Source of the DNA: a virus
Strand: one strand, 5' to 3'
Length of the DNA: 24,931 nucleotides
Virus record (IMG/VR): IMGVR_UViG_3300020411_000048
Coordinates: 1-24,931 of that record
Part shown: piece by piece, positions 14,505 to 22,984 of the stretch
Position numbering within the stretch: the stretch's first letter is position 1
Layout: each line of letters begins with the position of its first letter
Made by a program: the position numbers and the translations under genes
Notes under the pieces: generated by a model
Seen by the model: the letters and a program-made list of their open reading frames with translations, nothing else
Databases searched by the model: none
Told to the model about the DNA's origin: nothing

Positions 14505-14526
14505 TAGGGGGGTATGACCCCCCCTA
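14505..14526 (-). terminator. GC-rich hairpin just after the capsid gene
   Basis: On the minus strand, TAGGGGGGGT and ACCCCCCTA form a stem of about 9 bp around a 3-nt loop, starting 3 nt after the TAA of the major capsid gene. The bases beyond it (CTTATTCC) are not a true T-run, so full termination is doubtful. Partial termination or 3'-end protection, giving more capsid mRNA than downstream mRNA, is more likely. Confidence 0.5.
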
Positions 14527-14528
14527 TA

Positions 14529-15437
14529 TTATGCTCCGGGTGAACCGAAAATACCAAGCGGATCAGATACACCAAATGAGTATCTTTCTCTCGCCTTGTA
14601 TCGACTATTACCCGTATCGAAGTCAGCATCCATAGACGTTGCCATCGGAGTTCGCACAAAGTGCTTCAGACCGTTAGGTACATCAGTCATCAAGAACCAA
14701 GCATCTGTATCAGTCAGATAATGGTTAACTGTGTATCCACCCGGAATCGCACCATTGCTACGAATCGCGTTGATGTCATTGTCTGCGGTACCTACTCTAC
14801 CCTCTGTCTCCAACAATCGTGTTGCCACAAACTGTAGGTCAGAAGGAATAACGAGCTTAGTAGGTCTAGCAGCAATCAACAAACCACGCTCATCAGTCCA
14901 ACCAGCAATTTGAATGATAGCGGCTTCAAGAGAAGTCTCATTCAAATCAGAGGCTGTAGCTGGGCGGTTTGAGTTCGTACCACCAGAGACTAGCGGGTGA
15001 GCAGTCGAACAAAGAGTTTGTCCGTCACCGTAAGTCGTACCTGCTGCGAAAGCGTTATTAAGGATAGCTGCACCCTTAACTTGCTTCGTGTAAGCCATAG
15101 CACGAGCCAATGCCTTCGTATAACGTGCAGACAGTGAGTCATACAAATTATCTTCTATAGCTTCCTCTGTCACAGAAAAGCCCATTGCAATGGTTTCGTG
15201 TGTATACCGAGCCGTGAAAGTCTCTTGGGCATTGTCATATTCGATGGCAGAGCCTTCGTCTTTAACAGGTGCCGCAGAAAAACCTGACAGCTTGGTTTCT
15301 TCTTCAAAAGAACGATCAGAAGATTCTGTTTCAAAAATCTCTGCATGTTCTTCGCCATATTTGGCGTACTCCAACCCGAACAAAGCGTTCAGTCCGGGCA
15401 GGAGTTCTTTCAGTAATTGGGCGCGTGAAATTGCCAT
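14529..15437 (-). CDS. Major capsid protein (HK97 fold, Mu gpT-like)
   Basis: The 302-residue protein has features of the Mu gpT-type capsid family: an N-terminal arm (MAISRAQLLKELLPGLNALF), a strand-rich E-loop-like area around residues 55-90 (DEGSAIEYDNAQETFTARYT), a long spine helix (EEAIEDNLYDSLSARYTKAL, 91-110), QVKGAAILNNAF (119-130), the GDGQTLCSTAHPLVSGG block (137-153), PTKLVIPSDLQFVATRLLE (192-210), and a C-terminal RYSFGVSDPLGIFG. Length and gene order (after scaffold, before decoration-type proteins) fit. It forms the icosahedral shell. It may be the substrate of the GroES-like protein plus host GroEL. A GGAG site precedes the ATG. Confidence 0.85.
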   Translation of the reverse strand: MAISRAQLLKELLPGLNALFGLEYAKYGEEHAEIFETESSDRSFEEETKLSGFSAAPVKDEGSAIEYDNAQETFTARYTHETIAMGFSVTEEAIEDNLYDSLSARYTKALARAMAYTKQVKGAAILNNAFAAGTTYGDGQTLCSTAHPLVSGGTNSNRPATASDLNETSLEAAIIQIAGWTDERGLLIAARPTKLVIPSDLQFVATRLLETEGRVGTADNDINAIRSNGAIPGGYTVNHYLTDTDAWFLMTDVPNGLKHFVRTPMATSMDADFDTGNSRYKARERYSFGVSDPLGIFGSPGA

Positions 15438-15449
15438 TTTACGTTACTC

Positions 15450-16043
15450 CTATACTCCGGTCGCGTTATCGAATTGATGTCCAGCATTCCACTTCACATA
15501 CGCTTCAGTGAATCCGCCAGAACTATTCTTGGTTTCCTCTACCAACGCTACAATGCGGAAAGGCAATGTATTTGTTGTTGCAGAGGTGTCAGAGATTGCA
15601 CTCTTGGAATTACCAGTAACAGTGCTGCCAGTGTTGTCCACACCAGCTACGTTAGCACCAATATCAGTAATAGCAAGATCGCCAATCGTTTCGCCTGAAG
15701 ATACAACCGCAGCCTTAAAAAGGATGTCGGTTCCATCAGCTACATAAGCCTTAATATCAGAGGCAGCGGTACTAGCAGGGAAATACTGCTTAAAAGTAAC
15801 TTGCTCTGTATTAGGATCTGTAAAGGTACAACCTAAAAAGACACCGATTGGTGTCATGGCAGCATCGAACGTATCACGTTCAACAGTGCCTCCGGTAACT
15901 AGTTTTACTGCGTCCCCATAGAAAATGTTAGTTCCATAGCCACTAGCAATAGAATATTGCCGAGTAGTACCAACAAAAGGGACACCGCTTAACAGTTTTA
16001 CCGGAACCAGCCCGTAAGGGGCATCAATAGTAGGATAAGCCAT
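15450..16043 (-). CDS. Head decoration-like protein
   Basis: The 197-residue product (MAYPTIDAPYGLVPVKLLSG, GTTRQYSIASGYGTNIFYGD, TPIGVFLGCTFTDPNTEQVT, GETIGDLAITDIGANVAGVD, then EAYVKWNAGHQF) matches a family I recall as encoded immediately upstream of the capsid gene in marine phages. The beta-rich sequence, the YGLxPV-x-L-x-GxxF-x-G-x-TRQ opening and its neighbours suggest a capsid-binding cement or decoration protein; the role is inferred. An AAGGAG site lies about 10 nt before the ATG. The start of the capsid gene follows 12 nt after its stop. Confidence 0.7.
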   Translation of the reverse strand: MAYPTIDAPYGLVPVKLLSGVPFVGTTRQYSIASGYGTNIFYGDAVKLVTGGTVERDTFDAAMTPIGVFLGCTFTDPNTEQVTFKQYFPASTAASDIKAYVADGTDILFKAAVVSSGETIGDLAITDIGANVAGVDNTGSTVTGNSKSAISDTSATTNTLPFRIVALVEETKNSSGGFTEAYVKWNAGHQFDNATGV

Positions 16044-16061
16044 TGCTTATTCGCTCCTTAT

Positions 16062-16511
16062 CTAAGTTCCATTACCGAAAGAAACCTTCGTCTTCCTATC
16101 ATTAAATATAGGCATACGAGGATCACTTTCTCTCATAAGGTTGTTATCCACTGATTGCATCTGCGAGTTTGTTTGTGTCTCGTAATAATCATTACGTTCT
16201 TCAACTAACTCAACAGGAGCTTTACAAAGCAGCAAACCACCAATAACTACGTTGTCCTTGAACCTTTCTTGCTCAATGTCAACGAGAGTTATTTCAGGGT
16301 GATCTACAGCTTTCACTGGTTCCCAACCTTCTCGTAATTTAGAGGAAACGTTAGTAGCATCAATAGTCCCACGAGAACTTACACGTATCCAACGAAACGC
16401 ATACCCTTCTTCAGGCTCTGGCGATGGAAGTGTTTCCGGTCGCTGCCAATGCCTTTTCCGAGTTGTTTTTTCTCGTGTTTCTAACTCTCGGTCTAACCGA
16501 TTATCAGCCAT
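16062..16511 (-). CDS. Conserved head-region protein, unknown function
   Basis: The 149-residue product has a charged arginine-rich N-terminus (NRLDRELETREKTTRKRHWQ), a folded middle (GYAFRWIRVSSRG, SSKLREGWEPVKAVDHPEIT, NVVIGGLLLCKAPVELVEER) and a C-terminal part DPRMPIFNDRKTKVSFGNGT. The order suggests a small mixed domain flanked by tails. I recall similar proteins between scaffold and capsid genes in marine phages, function unknown. It may be a minor head protein or capsid-assembly factor. Its ATG overlaps the end of the scaffold gene by 8 nt, so the two are coupled. Confidence 0.65.
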   Translation of the reverse strand: MADNRLDRELETREKTTRKRHWQRPETLPSPEPEEGYAFRWIRVSSRGTIDATNVSSKLREGWEPVKAVDHPEITLVDIEQERFKDNVVIGGLLLCKAPVELVEERNDYYETQTNSQMQSVDNNLMRESDPRMPIFNDRKTKVSFGNGT

Positions 16512-17523
16512 TACTATTCCTCATATCTATTGCAACCTGTTTGGCGTACTGTGCGGGAGTCAACCCTAAACGTTTTGCCAGAACTAATTGTGTTTGCGTT
16601 AACCTAATTTTCTTAGGTGCTGTGCTCCGCGTAGCGGGGGCAACCACGTTGTCTGGTTTTGGTCTTCGAGTTTGCACCTCCTGTGCTTCTACTCCCCCGA
16701 ACAATTCGGGGAATGTGTTTTGCATACGAGAATTTATTTTCTCGTAGTATTCATCGCTACTAACAGTAACATTTTCATTTTCTGTTAACTGTTTGTGTAA
16801 CCCAAGGGCAAAAGCCGTTTCGGGTTCATAGTTTGGATTACCAAACCACGTGTTCTCATTTCTCCATGCTACCGCTTTAGGGTCAGGAGCAGCCTGAGTT
16901 GGCTGTTGTGTAGACGTAGTATCTGATACTTCTACAGGTTCTTCAAGCGAAGTTAAACGTTCGGCTTTTAATTTCGCATTAGTAAATCGTTCTTGAGCAT
17001 TTAACAATGCCTCAGTGTCACCTGATTCGTGAGCTACCTTAAACGCTTCTTTAGCTTGTGAAAGCTCTCCTTCAACACTATGTTTAGCTTGTTCAAATAA
17101 AACTTGCTGGTTGCTACTAACAGTTTCTTGAAGTGCTTTTTTCTCTTCCAATATACCTTGGAGTGCTCTTTCAAGCTCGTCACGCTCTCTTTCAGCCGTT
17201 TCTTTAGCTCTACGCTCATCGTGGTAGCCTTTGCTGAAATGTCTAATGCGTTTTTGCACCTTAGCATTATAGGTTCCAAGTTCTTCTTCAGTGATGTCTT
17301 CAGGCGGTTCAGACGGGGTACGACCCCTGTCGGCTTCTGGGGTGTCATCTACAACCTCTATTTCTGGTTCTATTTCTACTTCGGTTTCTTGTTCTTTTAC
17401 TTGAGTCTCTGTTCCACCAGATAAATCCACCTCTATCTCGCTAGAAGGTTCTATTTCAATCTCCGTGGTAACTTCATTGTCCTCATCGTGAGGAAACTCA
17501 TATTCTACTTTTTGAAATGGCAT
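16504..17523 (-). CDS. Capsid scaffolding protein
   Basis: The 339-residue product is built like a phage scaffold. It has an acidic disordered N-terminus (about residues 1-80; EIEIEPSSEIEVDLSGGTE), a long charged coiled coil (about 95-185; ERRAKETAERERDELERALQ, LEEKKALQETVSSNQQVLFE), a Q/T/A/P linker and a short basic helical end (KKIRLTQTQLVLAKRLGLTP, QYAKQVAIDM) that would bind capsid subunits. Placement between portal-side genes and the capsid gene agrees. It should be lost from the mature head. The start at 17523 has AAGGAG 5 nt upstream. No protease domain is fused to it. Confidence 0.8.
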   Translation of the reverse strand: MPFQKVEYEFPHDEDNEVTTEIEIEPSSEIEVDLSGGTETQVKEQETEVEIEPEIEVVDDTPEADRGRTPSEPPEDITEEELGTYNAKVQKRIRHFSKGYHDERRAKETAERERDELERALQGILEEKKALQETVSSNQQVLFEQAKHSVEGELSQAKEAFKVAHESGDTEALLNAQERFTNAKLKAERLTSLEEPVEVSDTTSTQQPTQAAPDPKAVAWRNENTWFGNPNYEPETAFALGLHKQLTENENVTVSSDEYYEKINSRMQNTFPELFGGVEAQEVQTRRPKPDNVVAPATRSTAPKKIRLTQTQLVLAKRLGLTPAQYAKQVAIDMRNSNG

Positions 17524-17532
17524 GATGACTCC

Positions 17533-17910
17533 TTACGCTCTAGTTATGCCAGAAGGATCAGGAACGACAGCTTCTATAGAATCATCGTTCATAAGACGGT
17601 ACTCAGTACCACCTATCTTAAATCTTGTACCTGAATTAGCACGAAACATAACGTAATCACCTTGTTTACACCAAGCACCTGTGGGGAAACGATCTTTATC
17701 AGAATACGCTTGATCTCCCATGTCTACTACTAATCCAATAATAGACATAATATGCTCTTCGTGCATTGTCCTTGAGGACTTTACAAGGTCACTATCGTCA
17801 TATGTCTCCTTAATATGTGGGAGGGCTACAAGCACTCGATACCCTGCGGGTAAAGGGAGCAACTCTTCCAGTTGTTCATCAGTCAAGATTTCAGCTTCAC
17901 TCATCGTCAT
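17533..17910 (-). CDS. Phage GroES-like (Cpn10) co-chaperonin
   Basis: The 125-residue product aligns by eye with GroES. An acidic N-terminal helix of ~20 residues comes first. Then GYRVLVALP (residues 23-31) corresponds to the first GroES strand, and a polar stretch at ~33-49 (KETYDDSDLVKSSRT) sits where the GroEL-binding mobile loop lies, with DLV in place of the IVL tripeptide. Next come IIGLVVDMGDQAY (GxVxxVG region), CKQGDYVMFRANSGTRFKIG (VGDxVxF strand), and YRLMNDDSIEAVVPDP, matching the GroES end in which a Met-Ser-Glu-Ser-Asp-Ile motif leads to AIV. Co-chaperonins cap GroEL; phage versions such as T4 gp31 adapt the host GroEL to fold the phage capsid protein. It lies between portal and scaffold. 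Start is at 17910 or, two codons in, at 17904. Confidence 0.8.
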   Translation of the reverse strand: MTMSEAEILTDEQLEELLPLPAGYRVLVALPHIKETYDDSDLVKSSRTMHEEHIMSIIGLVVDMGDQAYSDKDRFPTGAWCKQGDYVMFRANSGTRFKIGGTEYRLMNDDSIEAVVPDPSGITRA

Positions 17911-18094
17911 CTTCCATGTAATTGCGCGAGAGGTCTTTTACAGTGCGTATACAGGTGTCCAGACCTCGAATGTAACCTGTAGTCTCTTTGTACTGGGAGA
18001 AATCTTTTGCTCCCCCAGACGCAAGGGATTCTATAGCAGAGTGCTTATCTTCTTCAAACTTTTTAACAAGTACTTGAAATATGGTATCTGCCAT
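17897..18094 (-). CDS. Small helical protein downstream of the portal gene
   Basis: The 65-residue product (ADTIFQVLVKKFEEDKHSAI, ESLASGGAKDFSQYKETTGY, IRGLDTCIRTVKDLSRNYME) is a helical hairpin by eye with an acidic end (EDDDE). Its ATG shares one base with the portal stop (TAATG) and its end overlaps the GroES-like gene by 14 nt, so it is tightly coupled. I recall similar small proteins with GxAxDYxxYxxxxGxIRG cores in phage portal-capsid regions, function unknown. It could be an assembly cofactor of portal or head. Confidence 0.75.
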   Translation of the reverse strand: MADTIFQVLVKKFEEDKHSAIESLASGGAKDFSQYKETTGYIRGLDTCIRTVKDLSRNYMEDDDE

Positions 18095-20541
18095 TATTCT
18101 TTATTACCTTCTTGTAAAATTCGCATAATGTCCATATCGGTAGCAATTTTTGCTTGTTCAGTATCTAAAGCTAATTTTACTCCTGCTTTTCTAGCTTCTA
18201 ACTCTAACTCTTTCTCATCCAACTGAAGTTCTTTTGCTTCTGACAATGCGTCTATAACATCTTTCTGCTCTTTGCGCTTTTGTTCCGCTACTTTCAACTG
18301 TATCTCTGCAGCGTCTTTTTGACCTTTTTGCTGCAATTCTTGCGCTTTCATAGCGAGTTCTTGCTGTTGTATCTGGATTACAGGGTCTTGCGCTTTCTGC
18401 ATGGCTTGCTGCTGTGCAGCCTGTTGCTGATGTTTCTGGGTTAGCTGCTGTCCTGCTTGGGCAACCAACCTAGCTAGAGGTACTTCAACCTCTTTCGGTA
18501 GCTCATCGTTGGGTGCAGGTAACGGTGCTCCCAACTGTTCTTCGATCTGCTGCCTGTATAAGAACCCGTAGTGCTCCATCATATGAGCCTGAAGTCCTGA
18601 CATAATACGCTGTGCCGTAGGACTGTTACCTAAAGCCTGTATGATCATGGGATCGCGCATAAAGGTTTCGTGCGCTGTAATGTGAGCCGCGTGATCCTGA
18701 TAGATAAACGCTTTGAGGGGCTTATTCATCAACGCATTCATGTTCTCACTGATAGGATCTACCGGCTCTGCATCATCAAGAGTTGGTACAAGCTTGTCGG
18801 CGTTCTTTATACCTAACACCTCGATCATCTGCCTGTGTAGCTGTGGCAGGTTGTATATCTGCGGTGCTTGCTGTGCCATCTGCAAAACTGCCTGATACTG
18901 CACTACCCGCTGGGCCATTGTGGAGCTATTCGGATCGCTGACAGGTATGACATCTACCATGTCATAGTCCATCTGCCTTGCACTCATTTCTCCACGGTTG
19001 GGTTGGTACCCATACTCAGCAGGAGCATATGCAGCCATGATAGCCTTGAGAAGCTTAAACTCTTGCTTCATAGCGTAGTGAACACGGGCTTGCACTGCAG
19101 CCATAGGCTTTAGAGTACGTTCTAGCAAGGCCAAGGTAGTACCTACAGGTGCATTAGCCGACATATCAGAGATGTTCATGTCACTAATAGCACCGAGCCT
19201 GCGGCCTTCTTGCGTTATTGTCTCCAAAAGCTTCATTAACGTCTGACTAGGCTCCTTGTAGGGGAGTGTCATAATATTATCTTTGATGCTGCCAGACGGT
19301 ACGTCTACGTCTTTGAACTCTCCCGGTTCTATCGGCGTATCGTCCCCTGCTATGCGTAGCCCACGAGACTTTAGACCACCGGGAAGGTTAGATAGTGTCC
19401 CTGCGTCTACAAGCTGTCGTATGAGGGACGTACCTGCTTTAGCGTACCCCCCTACGATATGTATCAACCCAAGGCCGTAGAAGCCAAATCCCGGTACATA
19501 CACGTAATGTACGAAGTGTTGCCGCTTTAATTGGAGAGGATCTTCCTCATTCCAGTTCCTACGTATGGCTAATACCTTGTTCGTACCCCTTTCTATAGTA
19601 ACTACGTAAGGTTTAGCTAAATCTTCTTCGTCATCTATCCCTTCTATGTTAGTTGTGACATGAATCTCGTAAATAGCGTAACGATCATCGTCTGTCAGCG
19701 AAAATCCATCGTCTTTCGCCTTCTGTTCTTCAATATCGTTGTGATATGCGCGAGGAGCACCCAATTCTTCGTCTTTGTAGAACCCATTGGCCTGTAATCG
19801 CTGTAATTCGTTCTTAGTTTTACGCATAACATGGGTTACACGCTCTGCAGTCTCTATATTAGACGCACCGTAAGGCACAATAACGTCTTCAGCGGGTATA
19901 TAAACTGCAACTTGTCGCCCTAAATTAGGATCATAGTAGACTTTTTTGAACGCAGACCCTGATAAACCAAGGCTATACAACAATCTTTCGTGTTCTGACC
20001 GATATTCAACCATTTTTTCGGTCAATTCGTAGTTCATGTCAGCCCGAACACGGTCAGCGGCCTCCATTTTCTCCTTAGTCTCTTCCCCGATAACCTTAGT
20101 TCGTACTGGGCCAGCAGCGGGGAAGGTTTCACTCATAGATTCAGCTTGGAAACGAATAGCTGATTCGGCTAAAACGTTAGAATATACGCCGCAAGCACCT
20201 TCCCAAGGCTCAGATCGCTCTTCGATATTGAACCCAAGCACCTTCAGACCCTTTACATAAGTCTCTGCCCACTCTTTTCGAGCATCAATGTCGGACTCCA
20301 CAGCTTCAAGAAGGTCGTCAGCTAATATAGATAGCTGATCATCCTCTAAAAACTCCGCTAAATTAGCGTCAAAGCTGGTCATATTGCCTACATTAGCGTC
20401 AGGTATAAGGGTTATCTCCATAGACCCGTCATCCAGTACCACCATTTCTGGATCAACAATTTCTATCTCTAACCCTTCCTCAGACTCAGCAGCTTCTTCC
20501 ATACCTTCTGGTGCTGCGTATAACCCTTTTTCAATAGCCAT
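18094..20541 (-). CDS. Portal protein
   Basis: The 815-residue product has the features of long phage portals: an acidic start, a clip/stem region including WEGACGVYSNVLAESAIRFQ and AESMSETFPAAGPVRTKVIG, a wing with DRYAIYEIHVTTNIEG, the VPGFGFYGLGLIHIVGGYAK-AGTSLIRQLVDAGTLSN helices and ANAPVGTTLALLERTLKPMA. The last ~140 residues (from about 675) are a glutamine/lysine/glutamate-rich coiled coil, probably the barrel or tail that reaches into the head. The portal is the dodecameric ring through which TerL pumps DNA. It follows the HEYRH-motif gene with a one-base TAATG overlap. The length is above that of most portals, largely because of the coiled coil. Confidence 0.9.
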   Translation of the reverse strand: MAIEKGLYAAPEGMEEAAESEEGLEIEIVDPEMVVLDDGSMEITLIPDANVGNMTSFDANLAEFLEDDQLSILADDLLEAVESDIDARKEWAETYVKGLKVLGFNIEERSEPWEGACGVYSNVLAESAIRFQAESMSETFPAAGPVRTKVIGEETKEKMEAADRVRADMNYELTEKMVEYRSEHERLLYSLGLSGSAFKKVYYDPNLGRQVAVYIPAEDVIVPYGASNIETAERVTHVMRKTKNELQRLQANGFYKDEELGAPRAYHNDIEEQKAKDDGFSLTDDDRYAIYEIHVTTNIEGIDDEEDLAKPYVVTIERGTNKVLAIRRNWNEEDPLQLKRQHFVHYVYVPGFGFYGLGLIHIVGGYAKAGTSLIRQLVDAGTLSNLPGGLKSRGLRIAGDDTPIEPGEFKDVDVPSGSIKDNIMTLPYKEPSQTLMKLLETITQEGRRLGAISDMNISDMSANAPVGTTLALLERTLKPMAAVQARVHYAMKQEFKLLKAIMAAYAPAEYGYQPNRGEMSARQMDYDMVDVIPVSDPNSSTMAQRVVQYQAVLQMAQQAPQIYNLPQLHRQMIEVLGIKNADKLVPTLDDAEPVDPISENMNALMNKPLKAFIYQDHAAHITAHETFMRDPMIIQALGNSPTAQRIMSGLQAHMMEHYGFLYRQQIEEQLGAPLPAPNDELPKEVEVPLARLVAQAGQQLTQKHQQQAAQQQAMQKAQDPVIQIQQQELAMKAQELQQKGQKDAAEIQLKVAEQKRKEQKDVIDALSEAKELQLDEKELELEARKAGVKLALDTEQAKIATDMDIMRILQEGNKE

Positions 20542-21434
20542 TAACTATTCCTCATAGCTTTTTTCAATCTATCTAACCAACTTGGCTCTTCACGTTCCGA
20601 TCTATCTAAAAAGCTAGGTTCTTCTATGTTGGTTTTGTAAAAGTTACTTCTTCTAAAATCATCTACTGTCATTCTATCTTTAAACGGTGCATCTTCTTCT
20701 ACTCTCGCTGCTCTACGCCTACCAGTTGAAACAATATTTTGTATGAGCGGTATATTTAATAAAGTCTTAACACTTTGAGATAACTCTTCGAGCGTAGAAT
20801 CTGCCCCTATTGCATAATAAATGGTTTTTGCTTTATCTCTATCAGTTTTGCTTACTAAACGATTGCTATGTATTGCATCACTAAGTAGCTCTACTGACGC
20901 TAGTAATTCTTTTTTATTTTTAGACCCCATAAGATCTTGAAATCTGTTCATTATTTCGCTTGTCCCGAACATTCGGTCTTTATCTATACCTTCAATACCT
21001 TGCCTATGTCTGTACTCATGGGCTTGTATACGAGGATTAGCGTTTTCTACACCAAAAACATTAACAGTGTCTGGGTCTAAAGGAAAATCAACGATTTCAT
21101 AACCTACTTGCATTGCCTTGGTTCGTCCCTCTGGCGCATTTTTAGGAACGTAAATTCCCTTCGTAGGCCACGAACCACCTCTAAAAGTATGTAGTCTAAA
21201 TCTACTTGGGTCTACAAGATCAGCCTCTTCTGGCATACGCGCTTGTACCTCTGATTGAAACCGAATATCTCCCATCTGCATGGAGGCAAGAAACTCCCTC
21301 TGCTGCTGGGGAGACAGCCCAGAAGCGTAGTTACGTAACGAACGGCGACTAGAAGGAGATACCCGCGCTAAATAATTTTCAAGCTCCGGTTCTAATGCTG
21401 TTATACCTTTTTCTTTACCAGAAGCACTAGCCAT
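20541..21434 (-). CDS. Putative zinc metalloprotease-like protein between terminase and portal
   Basis: The 297-residue product carries IQAHEYRHRQG: H139-E140-x-x-H143 is the HExxH zinc-protease signature, followed 17 residues later by E160 (FGTSEIMNRF), a possible third ligand. The N-terminal ~60 residues are helical (SSRRSLRNYASGLSPQQQRE), a beta part follows (RLHTFRGGSWPTKGIYVPKN), and the C-terminus holds a direct repeat, EEPSFLDRSEREEPSWLDRL (271-290). It is tied to TerL and portal by TAATG overlaps on both sides. It could be a head-maturation or portal-processing protease; the motif is visible, the activity is inference. It is unlike the usual ClpP- or U35-type prohead proteases. Confidence 0.6.
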   Translation of the reverse strand: MASASGKEKGITALEPELENYLARVSPSSRRSLRNYASGLSPQQQREFLASMQMGDIRFQSEVQARMPEEADLVDPSRFRLHTFRGGSWPTKGIYVPKNAPEGRTKAMQVGYEIVDFPLDPDTVNVFGVENANPRIQAHEYRHRQGIEGIDKDRMFGTSEIMNRFQDLMGSKNKKELLASVELLSDAIHSNRLVSKTDRDKAKTIYYAIGADSTLEELSQSVKTLLNIPLIQNIVSTGRRRAARVEEDAPFKDRMTVDDFRRSNFYKTNIEEPSFLDRSEREEPSWLDRLKKAMRNS

Positions 21435-22984
21435 TAATAATATCCGCCTCGTTTCTGTTTGAAGTAGCGCATTTCTTCCGGTTCATCTGTCGGTAGACGA
21501 ATGAAGCCCCCCTGTCGGAACCGCATAAGTGCCATAACGGTACTATCCACGAGGTCATCATGGCTCATAAACGGGAACCCTGCAATCTCTTCTATGACCT
21601 CTTCAGCCCATCGTGTTGCAGGCATCCATACCATACCGGATGCTACGATATCTGCAACTGAGTTTAATCTTGCTAGTTTATCACCAGATCCCCTATGAGG
21701 TGTATATTCTTGTACTGGTAGTCCCATACGCCGCATCTCCTGATACAACGCTGTACCTGCACTCTTCTTCTCCACAATAAACGCATCAGGTTCCCAGTCC
21801 CTGTACTCGTCCATCGCCAAGTCCTTTAGCTCTGGAAACTCCAGCCGCTGCTTAATACTGTTAAGCAGAATAATATGGTAGGCGTTCTCGTCCTCGTTCA
21901 TAAACACCCCCCACGTGGTCAGCGCGGTATAGTCAGCGCGATTGTGGGTTTCTGCCGCTGCGTCCAGTGACATGATAATGTACTCACACATAGGTGGATT
22001 CTCATTCCCCCATGACTGCCACCACTCACGTTTAATAAGTGCAGCTTCTTCTGCGGTAGGTTCCTGCTGGTACTGGGCGTTCCACTGGAATGTCGGCATA
22101 GATGCCTTCGTCCGTAGAAGCGCGTTCAAGTCAAAGAACTGAGGCCACAGGGGTTTTTGTACAGGTTTACCTTTCTTATCTGTCAAATCCAGTATCGCTG
22201 GGAACTCCACAATCTCATACTGGTCAGATAGGTCATTATTCACCATGTCCCGTGTCACACGCCCTGTCAGGTCATCCATGTGCCAACGGGTCTGTATAAT
22301 GGCGACACGACCTCCGGGCATCAAACGGGTACGAGCACCAAAGGTAAACCACTCGTAGGCTTTCTCAAATACCTCAAAGTTACCGTTAATCACATCCTGC
22401 TCAGAGTGAGGGTCATCTACCAACAGTAGATCCGCACCCCTACCAGCGATAGAGGAGCCTATACCACAGGCATAGTACTCACCGCCCATACTGGTGTTCC
22501 AACGTCCAGCCGATTTGGAATCAGCGGATAACGCCACAGTAGGGAATATAGACCGATACTCATCAGTCGCAATGAGGTTACGTACCTTTCTACCAAAGTC
22601 TACAGCCAGATCCGTAGTGTGCGACACCATCATCACTTTTTTATTAGGGTTCCGCCCCAGAAACCACGCTGGGAAGTAAATAGATACTAATTGTGATTTT
22701 CCGTGGCGGGGCGGAATATTGACGCAAATCCTGTCTTTGTTTCCTTGCTCTATATCCATGAGCATACGTGCTAATATACGGTGGTGTTTACCCACAATAT
22801 AATCGGGTTGCATACGTTTACAGAACTCGATCAGGTCATTAAACGCAAGCTCATTCTGCTGCCTAGATGATAATTCATCAATAATACGGTCAATCTCAGC
22901 AACTTCTTCAGGAGAGAACGAATCCAAATTATCGAGCATCTGCTGTATCTCTTCTTCAGAGAAATCTAACGCAGCATCAGTCAT
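21434..22984 (-). CDS. terL: Terminase large subunit
   Basis: The 516-residue TerL has an N-terminal ATPase with P-loop IPPRHGKS (residues 90-97), a SHTTD segment (121-125) and Walker B LLLVDDPHSE (186-194, D190-D191). The C-terminal RNase H-like nuclease shows its three acidic sites: D341 in IIMSLDAAAET, E405 in AFIVEKKSAGT and D476/D477 in SHDDLVDSTVMALMRF. The RHGKS P-loop is the form used by the Terminase_6 group. It cuts phage DNA and pumps it into the procapsid through the portal. The gene overlaps the small terminase by 8 nt and the HEYRH-motif gene by 1 nt. Length is normal for the family and all key residues are present. Confidence 0.95.
   Translation of the reverse strand: MTDAALDFSEEEIQQMLDNLDSFSPEEVAEIDRIIDELSSRQQNELAFNDLIEFCKRMQPDYIVGKHHRILARMLMDIEQGNKDRICVNIPPRHGKSQLVSIYFPAWFLGRNPNKKVMMVSHTTDLAVDFGRKVRNLIATDEYRSIFPTVALSADSKSAGRWNTSMGGEYYACGIGSSIAGRGADLLLVDDPHSEQDVINGNFEVFEKAYEWFTFGARTRLMPGGRVAIIQTRWHMDDLTGRVTRDMVNNDLSDQYEIVEFPAILDLTDKKGKPVQKPLWPQFFDLNALLRTKASMPTFQWNAQYQQEPTAEEAALIKREWWQSWGNENPPMCEYIIMSLDAAAETHNRADYTALTTWGVFMNEDENAYHIILLNSIKQRLEFPELKDLAMDEYRDWEPDAFIVEKKSAGTALYQEMRRMGLPVQEYTPHRGSGDKLARLNSVADIVASGMVWMPATRWAEEVIEEIAGFPFMSHDDLVDSTVMALMRFRQGGFIRLPTDEPEEMRYFKQKRGGYY

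Noticed and set aside
17034-17348. Minus-strand 104-residue frame within the scaffold gene
   Set aside because: It is a shifted frame of the coiled-coil coding region with no own ribosome site or conserved features.
21434-22984. Defective Walker A motif in the large terminase (PPRHGKS, lacking the classic first glycine)
   Set aside because: This P-loop form is normal in the Terminase_6 group and all catalytic acids are present.
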